A stretch of DNA of 64,000 nucleotides from DASVRA01 sp036388855 (GTDB lineage Bacteria; Pseudomonadota; Alphaproteobacteria; Caulobacterales; Caulobacteraceae): assembly GCA_036388855.1 (NCBI GenBank), contig DASVRA010000035.1:1-64000 (forward strand), in the 5' to 3' direction. Under the pieces are notes generated by a model, which searched no databases, was not told where the DNA came from, and saw only the letters and a list, made by a program, of their open reading frames with translations. The translations under genes were made by a program, and so were the position numbers. Positions 58,226 to 64,000 of the stretch are shown here, piece by piece. The stretch's first letter is position 1; each line of letters opens with the position of its first letter.

Positions 58226-59058
58226 TGACGATCCCCACAGTTTCCGCGGCGGGCGTGGAGATCCCGGCGCTGGGTTTCGGCACCTGGCAGCTGACCGGCG
58301 ATACCTGCCGCCGGCTGGTGGGGGCGGCGCTGCGGCTCGGATACCGTCACATCGACACGGCCGCGATCTACGGCAACGAGCGCGAGGTGGGCGAGGCGAT
58401 CGGCGCCTCCGGCGTTCCGCGCGAGGAGGTGTTCCTCACCACCAAGATTTGGAACGACGCCCACCGCGATGGCGAACTCCAGAACGCGGCGGAAGCCAGC
58501 CTGCGGCGCCTCGGCGTCGACCATGTCGATCTCCTGCTGCTGCATTGGCCCGTGCCCGAGGTCCCGCTGGCCGAGAGCCTGGACGCGCTCAACGAGGTGC
58601 TGGAGCGCGGCTGGACGCGGTCAATCGGGGTCTCCAACTTCACCGCGCCTTTGATCTCAGAGGCGGTGGAGGCGTCGCGGGCGCCGCTGGCGACCAACCA
58701 GCTCGAATACCACCCTTACCTGTCGCAGAAGACCCTGCTGGGGCACCTGCGCCGGGATGGGATCAGCCTGACGGCCTATTCGCCCCTGGCGCATGGGCGG
58801 CTTCTGGACGACGCGGCGCTGGCGGCCATCGGCGTGCGCCACGGGAAAAGCGTGGGCCAGGTGGCGTTGCGCTGGCTGGTGCAGCAGGAGGGCGTGATCG
58901 CCATCCCCAAGACCGGCAGCGACGCGCGAGCAGCGGAGAACCTCTCCATCTTCGACTTCAGCCTGAGCGAGGAGGAGATGGCGAGCGTCGCGGACCTCGC
59001 GCGCCCAGACGGGCGTGTGATCGACCCCGATTGGTCTCCCCAGTGGGACCCCGACTGA
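58225..59058 (+). CDS. Aldo/keto reductase (2,5-diketo-D-gluconate reductase-like)
   Basis: 277 aa NADPH-dependent TIM-barrel reductase. Catalytic tetrad in YRHIDTAAIYGNE (Asp, Tyr), TTKIWND (Lys) and LLLLHWPVP (His); cofactor motif AIPKTGSDARAAENL. Related to DkgA/DkgB, which reduce 2,5-diketogluconate and small aldehydes such as methylglyoxal. AAGGAG precedes the start by 7 bases. Confidence 0.92.
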   Translation: MTIPTVSAAGVEIPALGFGTWQLTGDTCRRLVGAALRLGYRHIDTAAIYGNEREVGEAIGASGVPREEVFLTTKIWNDAHRDGELQNAAEASLRRLGVDHVDLLLLHWPVPEVPLAESLDALNEVLERGWTRSIGVSNFTAPLISEAVEASRAPLATNQLEYHPYLSQKTLLGHLRRDGISLTAYSPLAHGRLLDDAALAAIGVRHGKSVGQVALRWLVQQEGVIAIPKTGSDARAAENLSIFDFSLSEEEMASVADLARPDGRVIDPDWSPQWDPD

Positions 59059-59060
59059 GA

Positions 59061-60077
59061 TCAGTCTGGCTTCTTCGCGCCTTCGGCTGCCTGCGGCTCG
59101 AGCAGCTCCGCGGCCAGTCCAACCGCCGCCTCGGGCGTCAGCCACGGACCGCGCGGCGGCGGGTTGTTCGGGAACGGGTGATCGAACAACGGGCCGTCGA
59201 GCCCCAGGAAGTCGCGGGCGACCTTGCGGTTTGACTCCTCGAAGGCGGCGGCGAAGGCCTTGCGGCGGCGGCGGGAAGCGCCCAGGCCGGGGCCCTCGCT
59301 GGTGTCGTGCAGGCGGCGCGCGAGGGCGTGCCAGCGGGGGTCGGCCTGTCCGCCGGTGACGCCGTTCAGCAGGCGCACGAACTCCAGCCGCTGAAGGTCG
59401 AAGCCGCTGTTGAGGCGTGGGGCCGGCTCCAGGCCGGACGGGAGCCCGAGTGCCTGGGCCAGGTCGGCGAGCAGGTCCTTGTCGGTGAAGTAGCGGCGGC
59501 CGTAGCGGCGAACCTGGAGGTTTTCGGCGCCGAAGGCGTCGCGCCAGGCGCAGAGGATCGGGTGGTAGTCGAACCAGCCGGGGGCGGCGTCCGGCTCAGG
59601 CCAGGCGAAGGGTTCGGCGCGGCCGCCTAGCACGGCGGTGGAGTAGAGGCTCATCGGCAGCTCGTCCTGGCGGCGGACGTAGGCGAGGATCGTCACCCGC
59701 TCCGCGAAATCGCCGAGGAAGTCGTGCAGGCGGGCGATCTCCGGCGGCCGCAGGCGGGTCGAGAGGTTCTCGTGCGAGAACAAGAGGGTGCGGGGCCGAG
59801 CGGCCTCGACCTCGACCGTGAGATCGGCCCGGAAGCGGTCGCGGAAGGTCGCCAGGGCCTCATCCGAGGTCAGGCCGAGGCGGGCGCGCATGCGTTCGAC
59901 GCGGCCGTCTTCCATAACCGCAGCGGGGAGGTTGGCCTGTGAGGGGCGGCCGGCGGCTAGGGGGTAAAGGACACCGCTCTGCTTCAGGCGAGCGTGGTTC
60001 ACGCCCAGGAAGCGCTGGATGGTGGTCGAGCCGGTTTTCTCGAAGCCGATGTGGACCTGGGCCCATTCGGCCTTCAC
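59061..60077 (-). CDS. Sulfotransferase-like protein
   Basis: 338 aa. N-terminal [20 protein letters not shown] carries a PAPS-binding-type P-loop (KTGSTT, residues 14-19), and [12 protein letters not shown] with [13 protein letters not shown] resembles the 3'-phosphate-binding segment. The rest is divergent. Likely transfers sulfate to a carbohydrate or other surface molecule; consistent with the glycosyltransferases upstream, though it is transcribed in the opposite direction. Its start overlaps the hslU stop (ATGA). Confidence 0.7.
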   Translation of the reverse strand: MKAEWAQVHIGFEKTGSTTIQRFLGVNHARLKQSGVLYPLAAGRPSQANLPAAVMEDGRVERMRARLGLTSDEALATFRDRFRADLTVEVEAARPRTLLFSHENLSTRLRPPEIARLHDFLGDFAERVTILAYVRRQDELPMSLYSTAVLGGRAEPFAWPEPDAAPGWFDYHPILCAWRDAFGAENLQVRRYGRRYFTDKDLLADLAQALGLPSGLEPAPRLNSGFDLQRLEFVRLLNGVTGGQADPRWHALARRLHDTSEGPGLGASRRRRKAFAAAFEESNRKVARDFLGLDGPLFDHPFPNNPPPRGPWLTPEAAVGLAAELLEPQAAEGAKKPD

Positions 60078-61381
60078 AGGATGTACCGGCTGAGGTCGGC
60101 GTTGCGGGCGAGTTCGCCCAGGCGCTCGCGGACGTAGGCGCCGTCGATGACGATGCGCTGGCCAGAGCGGTCGCCGGCGGTGAAGGAGATGTCCTCGACC
60201 ACCTTCTCCAGCACGGTCTGGAGGCGGCGCGCGCCGATATTCTCGGTCGAGCCGTTCACCTCCACGGCTGTGTCGGCCAGGGCGTCGATGGCGTCTTCGG
60301 TGAACTCCAGCTCCACGCCCTCGGTGGCCATCAGGGCCTGGTGCTGGCGGACCAGGTTGACCTGTGGCTCGGTGAGGATGCGGCGGAGGTCGTCGCGGCT
60401 CAGCGCCTTCAGCTCGACGCGGATGGGCAGGCGGCCCTGGAGTTCGGGCAGGAGGTCGGACGGCTTGGCGACGTGGAAGGCGCCGGAGGCGATGAACAGG
60501 ACATGGTCGCTCTTCACCGGGCCGTGCTTGGTGGAGACGGTGGTGCCCTCGATCAGGGGCAGCAGGTCGCGCTGGACGCCCTCGCGGCTGACGTCGGCGC
60601 CGGCGCGGTCGGAGCGGGCGGCGACCTTGTCGATCTCGTCGAGGAAGACGATGCCGGAGCTTTCGGCCAGTTCGATCGCCTCGGTGGTCAGCGCCTCCTG
60701 GTCGAGCAGCTTGTCGCTCTCCTCGGCGATCAGCGGGGCCCAGGCGTCCTTGACCAGGATGCGGCGGGGCTTGGTGCGCCCGCCCATCATCTTGGAGAAC
60801 ATGTCGGAGATGTCGAGCATGCCCACCGAGGCGCCGGGCTGGCCGGGGATCTCGAAGCCCTGCATGGGCGAAGCGGTGTCGGCCATCGGCAGCTCGATCT
60901 CGCGCTCGTCCAGTTCGCCCGCGCGAAGTTTAGCCCTGAAGCTGTCACGGGTGCCGGGCGTGGCGGTGGTCCCGACCAGCGCCTCCAGGATACGGTCCTC
61001 GGCGCCCTGTTCGGCGCGGGCGCGGACGGAGGCGCGGCGCTTCTCGCGCACCATCAGCAGCGAGGCTTCCACCAAGTCGCGGATGATCTGATCCACATCG
61101 CGGCCGACGTATCCGACCTCAGTGAACTTGGTGGCTTCGACCTTCAGGAACGGGGCCTGGGCCAGGCGGGCGAGGCGGCGGGCGATCTCGGTCTTGCCCA
61201 CGCCCGTGGGGCCGATCATCAGGATGTTCTTGGGCGTGACCTCGTCGCGCAGGTCCTCGGGCAGCCGGCGGCGGCGCCAGCGGTTGCGCAGCGCGATGGC
61301 CACCGCCTTCTTGGCCTCGGCGTGGCCGACGATGTGGCGGTCGAGCTCGGATACGATTTCGCGGGGGGAGAATTCGGTCAT
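60074..61381 (-). CDS. hslU: ATP-dependent protease ATPase subunit HslU
   Basis: 435 aa AAA+ unfoldase. [21 protein letters not shown], Walker [16 protein letters not shown], the pore motif GYVG, Walker [11 protein letters not shown] and the C-terminal LSRYIL tail that docks into HslV. The peptidase gene hslV is normally adjacent but is not found here; a GNAT gene is coupled upstream (ATGA). Confidence 0.97.
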   Translation of the reverse strand: MTEFSPREIVSELDRHIVGHAEAKKAVAIALRNRWRRRRLPEDLRDEVTPKNILMIGPTGVGKTEIARRLARLAQAPFLKVEATKFTEVGYVGRDVDQIIRDLVEASLLMVREKRRASVRARAEQGAEDRILEALVGTTATPGTRDSFRAKLRAGELDEREIELPMADTASPMQGFEIPGQPGASVGMLDISDMFSKMMGGRTKPRRILVKDAWAPLIAEESDKLLDQEALTTEAIELAESSGIVFLDEIDKVAARSDRAGADVSREGVQRDLLPLIEGTTVSTKHGPVKSDHVLFIASGAFHVAKPSDLLPELQGRLPIRVELKALSRDDLRRILTEPQVNLVRQHQALMATEGVELEFTEDAIDALADTAVEVNGSTENIGARRLQTVLEKVVEDISFTAGDRSGQRIVIDGAYVRERLGELARNADLSRYIL

Positions 61382-61857
61382 GCGGCGTAGCGGGTCATCA
61401 GCAGGCAGTAGCCCCAGTCGGTGTCGCGTTCCTGGCCGCGCGTGAAGCCGGCCTTCTCATAGGCGCGAATGGCGCGGGCGTTGGAGGGATCGGGATCGAC
61501 GCCGACGGCCGGAGCGCCCTCGGCGAACAGCCGCTCCACGTGTGCGCGGACGAAGGCGGAACCATGGCCGCGCCCCAGCATGGCAGGGACGCCGATGAAC
61601 TGGTCGATGCCGCGTGAGCCGGGCGGCAGGAAGGCGAAGTGGTGGCCGGGCCATGCGTGCGGCTCGTAGTCCTGGAGGTACGCGAACGGCTCGCCGCCGT
61701 GCGCGACGATCCAAAGGCGGGTGTGGGCGTCAGCGAGGCCCTCCTCGAGTTCGTCGGGGTCGCCCCACCAGCGCGCCACCTCAGGCTCCGCCAGCCAGGC
61801 GCGCACCATCGGCAGATCCTGGAGGGTCATCGGGCGGAACGCGTAGGAAGCTGGCAT
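61378..61857 (-). CDS. GNAT acetyltransferase, AAC(6')-like
   Basis: 159 aa. [20 protein letters not shown] and VARWWGD, then the acetyl-CoA loop [14 protein letters not shown] and [18 protein letters not shown], resemble aminoglycoside 6'-N-acetyltransferases and their chromosomal relatives. Substrate uncertain. Coupled to hslU; in related genomes I recall a GNAT gene between hslV and hslU, consistent with loss or relocation of hslV. Confidence 0.85.
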   Translation of the reverse strand: MPASYAFRPMTLQDLPMVRAWLAEPEVARWWGDPDELEEGLADAHTRLWIVAHGGEPFAYLQDYEPHAWPGHHFAFLPPGSRGIDQFIGVPAMLGRGHGSAFVRAHVERLFAEGAPAVGVDPDPSNARAIRAYEKAGFTRGQERDTDWGYCLLMTRYAA

Positions 61858-61872
61858 CGGACCCGTCGTGAA

Positions 61873-61902
61873 GAAGCCCCCGCGGTCTCCCGCGAGGGCT
61901 TC
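61873..61902 (-). terminator. Intrinsic terminator after tRNA-Ala
   Basis: On the minus strand GAAGCCC pairs with GGGCTTC and CGCGG with CCGCG, broken by one mismatch, around a short loop. It lies immediately 3' of the tRNA and just before the GNAT gene. The following T tract is weak. Confidence 0.6.
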
Positions 61903-61903
61903 A

Positions 61904-61979
61904 TGGTGGAGCTAAGCGGAGTCGAACCGCTGACCTCTTGAATGCCATTCAAGCGCTCTACCAGCTGAGCTATAGCCCC
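61904..61979 (-). tRNA. tRNA-Ala, anticodon GGC
   Basis: 76 nt with encoded CCA. Acceptor stem GGGGCTA/TAGCTCC including the G3-U70 wobble pair that identifies alanine tRNAs, D arm AGCTCAGCTGGTAGAGC, anticodon stem CTTGA/TCAAG around ATGGCAT (anticodon GGC, reads GCC and GCT), and T arm GCGGTTCGACTCCGC. Confidence 0.97.
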
Positions 61980-62065
61980 AGAGGCGCTGGTGCGCGCGAG
62001 CGGGCCCGCGCGAGGCCGGGACACTTAGTCCCCGCCGTTCCCCCGATCAAGAGCGGCGGGGCGCC

Positions 62066-62527
62066 TCAGCGCTCCTCCTCCTCGCCCTCCTCGGGCAGGA
62101 TGTCGTCCTCGGGGAACTCCTCGTCGTCGTCCTCGATGAAGGGCACGGCGTCGTCGGCCTCCTCGGTCAGTTCCTCGTCCTCGACGAAGTCCACGCCGAC
62201 GTCGGCGGGGCCGGCGGGCGGGGCGGCGGCGTCCACGTCCTCGTCGTCGGCTTCGATCGGCTCGGCCTCGACGGCTTCGTCGATTTCGGGGGTCTGGTCG
62301 GCCTCTTCCAGCTCCTCGGCGTCGGTGTCGGCGTCGGCCTTGTCTTCCTTTTCCTCCGCCTCTTCGTAGTCGGCGGCGCGGACGCGGACCTTGCGGGTCT
62401 TGAGCAGCTCCTCGGGGTCGAAGCTGTAGCCGCACTTGGGGCAGACGGCCGGGCGGCGGCCGAGGTCGTAGAACTTGGTCTGGTCGTTCGGGCAGACCTG
62501 CTTCTGGCCCAGTTCGGGTTTGGCCAA
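62066..62527 (-). CDS. TIGR02300-family protein
   Basis: 153 aa from a TTG start at 62527 (GAGGA just upstream), giving LAKPELGQKQVCPNDQTKFY, the expected N-terminus of this alphaproteobacterial family. FYDLGRRPAVCPKCGYSFDP supplies paired cysteines, possibly a zinc ribbon. The rest is extremely Asp/Glu-rich and disordered. Function unknown. An ATG at 62575 would add 16 non-conserved residues. Divergent from cmk. Confidence 0.85.
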   Translation of the reverse strand: MAKPELGQKQVCPNDQTKFYDLGRRPAVCPKCGYSFDPEELLKTRKVRVRAADYEEAEEKEDKADADTDAEELEEADQTPEIDEAVEAEPIEADDEDVDAAAPPAGPADVGVDFVEDEELTEEADDAVPFIEDDDEEFPEDDILPEEGEEEER

Positions 62528-62653
62528 GGCGTCCTCGGGTTGTGCGGGGGCGGAAAACGGCGGCTCCCTTGCCATGCGGGCGGGGGCGCTGTCAAAAGCC
62601 TTGGACCTCCGCGGCGAAGGGCTGGCTTCGGGCGCGGAGGCGAGGCGCCCCTG

Positions 62654-63319
62654 ATGGATTTCGTCATCGCCATCGACGGCCCGGCGGCCTCGGGCAAGGG
62701 CACGGTCGCCGAGCGCCTGGCGCGCCACTACGGCCTGCCGCACCTGGACACTGGGCTGCTCTACCGCGCCGTGGGGATCGAGACTTTGCGCGGGTGCGAG
62801 GACCTGTCCGAGCCTGCCGCGGCCGAGGCCGCGCGCGGCCTGAACGTCGCCCTGCTCGACCGGCGCGAACTGCGCGGCGGGGCGGCCGGGGAGGCGGCGA
62901 GCCGGGTGGCGGCTTATCCGACGGTGCGCGACGCGCTGCTGCGGCTGCAGCGGGATTTCGCCGAGCAGCCCGGCGGCGCGGTGCTGGACGGACGCGATAT
63001 CGGCACGGTGATCGCGCCGGGCGCGCCGGCAAAGCTGTTCGTCACCGCGACGCCGGAGGTGCGGGCGGAGCGGCGGTGGAAGCAGCTGGTCGGGCAGGGC
63101 GAGACGATCGCCTATGAGGACGTGCTGGCCGACATCCGGCGGCGGGACGCGAGGGATTCCGGCCGCGCCTCGGCGCCTTTGCAGCGGGCGGGGGACGCCG
63201 CCTTGCTCGACACCACCCAAATGGGTATATCGCAGGCCGTCGATGCGGCCCGCCGCATCGTCGATCAGGCGCGCGCGGCCTGGGAGCAGTCCCAAGCCAG
63301 CAAATCCCAACGGGCCTGA
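62654..63319 (+). CDS. cmk: Cytidylate kinase
   Basis: 221 aa. Phosphorylates CMP and dCMP. P-loop IAIDGPAASGKGTVAERLA, LDTGLLYRAVG, DGRDIGTVIAPGAPAKLFVT and the lid region RRRDARDSGR are intact. Followed by rpsA, the usual order. In many alphaproteobacteria aroA precedes cmk after the TIGR02300 gene; here it is missing. Confidence 0.96.
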   Translation: MDFVIAIDGPAASGKGTVAERLARHYGLPHLDTGLLYRAVGIETLRGCEDLSEPAAAEAARGLNVALLDRRELRGGAAGEAASRVAAYPTVRDALLRLQRDFAEQPGGAVLDGRDIGTVIAPGAPAKLFVTATPEVRAERRWKQLVGQGETIAYEDVLADIRRRDARDSGRASAPLQRAGDAALLDTTQMGISQAVDAARRIVDQARAAWEQSQASKSQRA

Positions 63320-63478
63320 TCGGACGAGCCGCGGGCGTTCCGCGCGGGGCTTAACGGCCTGGCGCCCAGCGACGAAGACACCAGAGAACCTACGCAAGCA
63401 GCGCTTCGCGAACGCGCGTCCAGGACGGGCGCGGCGGAGCGCCTTTCCATTCACATTCAGAGAGAACGAAACATCAGC

Positions 63479-64000
63479 ATGGCTGACGACATGAGCTTCA
63501 ACCCGTCGCGCGAGGACTTCTCCGCCCTCCTCGACGAAGCCTTCGCAGGGCGCGACATCATCGAAGGATCGGTGGTCCAGGGCCGCGTGGTCGGCATCGA
63601 AAAGGACATCGCCATCGTCGATGTCGGCCTCAAGACCGAGGGCCGCATCCCGGTGAAGGAATTCGGCGGCGGCGCCGACAGCGAAAAGGACGCGGTCAAG
63701 GTCGGCGACACCGTCGAGGTCTACCTCGAGCGGGTCGAGAACGCGCTCGGCGAAGCGGTGATCAGCCGCGAAAAGGCCCGCCGCGAAGAGGCCTGGACCC
63801 GCCTGGAGGTGGTGTTCGAGCGCAACGAGCCGGTCAACGGCGCCATCGTCGGCCGGGTGAAGGGCGGCTTCACCGTCGATCTCGGCGGGGCCCAGGCGTT
63901 CCTGCCCGGTTCGCAGGTCGATATCCGCCCGGTGCGCGACGTCGGCCCCTTGATGGGCAAGGAGCAGCCGTTCGCGATCCTGAAGATGGACCGCCCGCGC
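63479..64000 (+). CDS. rpsA: 30S ribosomal protein S1, 5' part (runs off the window)
   Basis: 174 codons are visible, beginning MADDMSFNPSREDFSALLDE. The first S1 repeat (VVQGRVVGIEKDIAIVDVGL, KTEGRIPVKEF) and most of the second (GRVKGGFTVDLGGAQAFLPG) are present. S1 binds mRNA on the 30S subunit. Start ATG at 63479, about 160 bases after cmk; AGAGAAC lies upstream. The 3' end is beyond 64000. Confidence 0.97.
   Translation, partial: MADDMSFNPSREDFSALLDEAFAGRDIIEGSVVQGRVVGIEKDIAIVDVGLKTEGRIPVKEFGGGADSEKDAVKVGDTVEVYLERVENALGEAVISREKARREEAWTRLEVVFERNEPVNGAIVGRVKGGFTVDLGGAQAFLPGSQVDIRPVRDVGPLMGKEQPFAILKMDRPR

Noticed and set aside
61089..61097. TGATCCACA as a DnaA box
   Set aside because: It lies inside hslU coding sequence and is explained by the codons; no clustering with other boxes.
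1..64000. CRISPR arrays, insertion sequences, prophage genes
   Set aside because: No regularly spaced direct repeats, transposase or phage motifs were seen.

Overview
The window looks like about 64 kb of chromosome around the replication origin of a high-GC alphaproteobacterium, most likely family Caulobacteraceae (Caulobacter or Phenylobacterium-like). The reasons are the conserved origin-side gene set (rho, mnmE, mnmG, rsmG, parA, parB on one side; hemE, then a gap, then kinase-pyrophosphorylase, maf, coaE, dnaQ, secB on the other), four consensus parS palindromes, a GapR (DUF2312) gene, the alphaproteobacterial type of HisRS and TIGR02300, DUF1150 and TimA-type genes. GC content is clearly high (roughly 70% judged by eye, not computed). 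I saw no insertion sequence, prophage, CRISPR array or rRNA gene.

Layout. 0-1.2 kb: nrdB, with candidate NrdR and DnaA sites upstream. 1.3-5.2 kb: a possible GT-D glycosyltransferase, a nucleotidyltransferase, a metallophosphoesterase, beta-carbonic anhydrase and dapF. 5.2-11.4 kb: an ICMT-type methyltransferase, an S9 peptidase coupled to mtaB, two small genes and hisS. 11.7-18.9 kb: a CPA2 antiporter, a TadG-like VWA protein with a low-GC core, uppP, a deoxyhypusine-synthase-like enzyme, an alpha/beta hydrolase and nth. 18.9-21.4 kb: Hsp20/DUF1150 and the parAB segregation genes. 21.4-26.6 kb: rsmG, mnmG and mnmE (tRNA U34 modification), interrupted by a CHRD-RTX secreted-protein gene on the other strand. 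26.7-30.5 kb: four metabolic genes inserted between mnmE and rho. 30.7-35.3 kb: rho and an overlapping heme operon hemE-hemH-hemJ-GNAT.

35.33-35.80 kb is the presumed origin of replication, placed by synteny with Caulobacter crescentus Cori. It is followed by kinase-pyrophosphorylase, maf, coaE and dnaQ, then secB, timA, mltA and smr (to 41.4 kb). 41.4-45.2 kb holds iron storage and mobilisation genes (bfd, bfr) with related candidate operators, an NtrC-family regulator and an inositol-monophosphatase-family gene. 45.2-46 kb has an ICMT methyltransferase coupled to the 3' remnant of a type III polyketide synthase. 46-51 kb: an S10 carboxypeptidase, gapR with a coupled basic protein, a DUF2939 lipoprotein and a divergent EF-G paralogue. 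51-55 kb: an aldehyde dehydrogenase and the ergothioneine genes egtB-egtD. 55-60 kb: a GT2 enzyme, a large membrane protein fused to GtrA, an aldo/keto reductase and a sulfotransferase-like gene. 60-64 kb: hslU, a GNAT enzyme, tRNA-Ala(GGC), a TIGR02300 gene, cmk and the 5' part of rpsA.

The unifying theme is chromosome maintenance. ParA, ParB and at least four parS sites spread over 15 kb form the segregation locus beside the presumed origin, and GapR sits about 12 kb away. The origin gap has only weak DnaA-box matches and no full CtrA box, which would be a departure from Caulobacter crescentus if the assignment is right. The most novel-looking items are the parS layout (two sites inside essential genes, two filling convergent gene gaps), the decayed type III polyketide synthase, the membrane protein-GtrA fusion, the CHRD-RTX insertion and the shared motif upstream of bfd and bfr.
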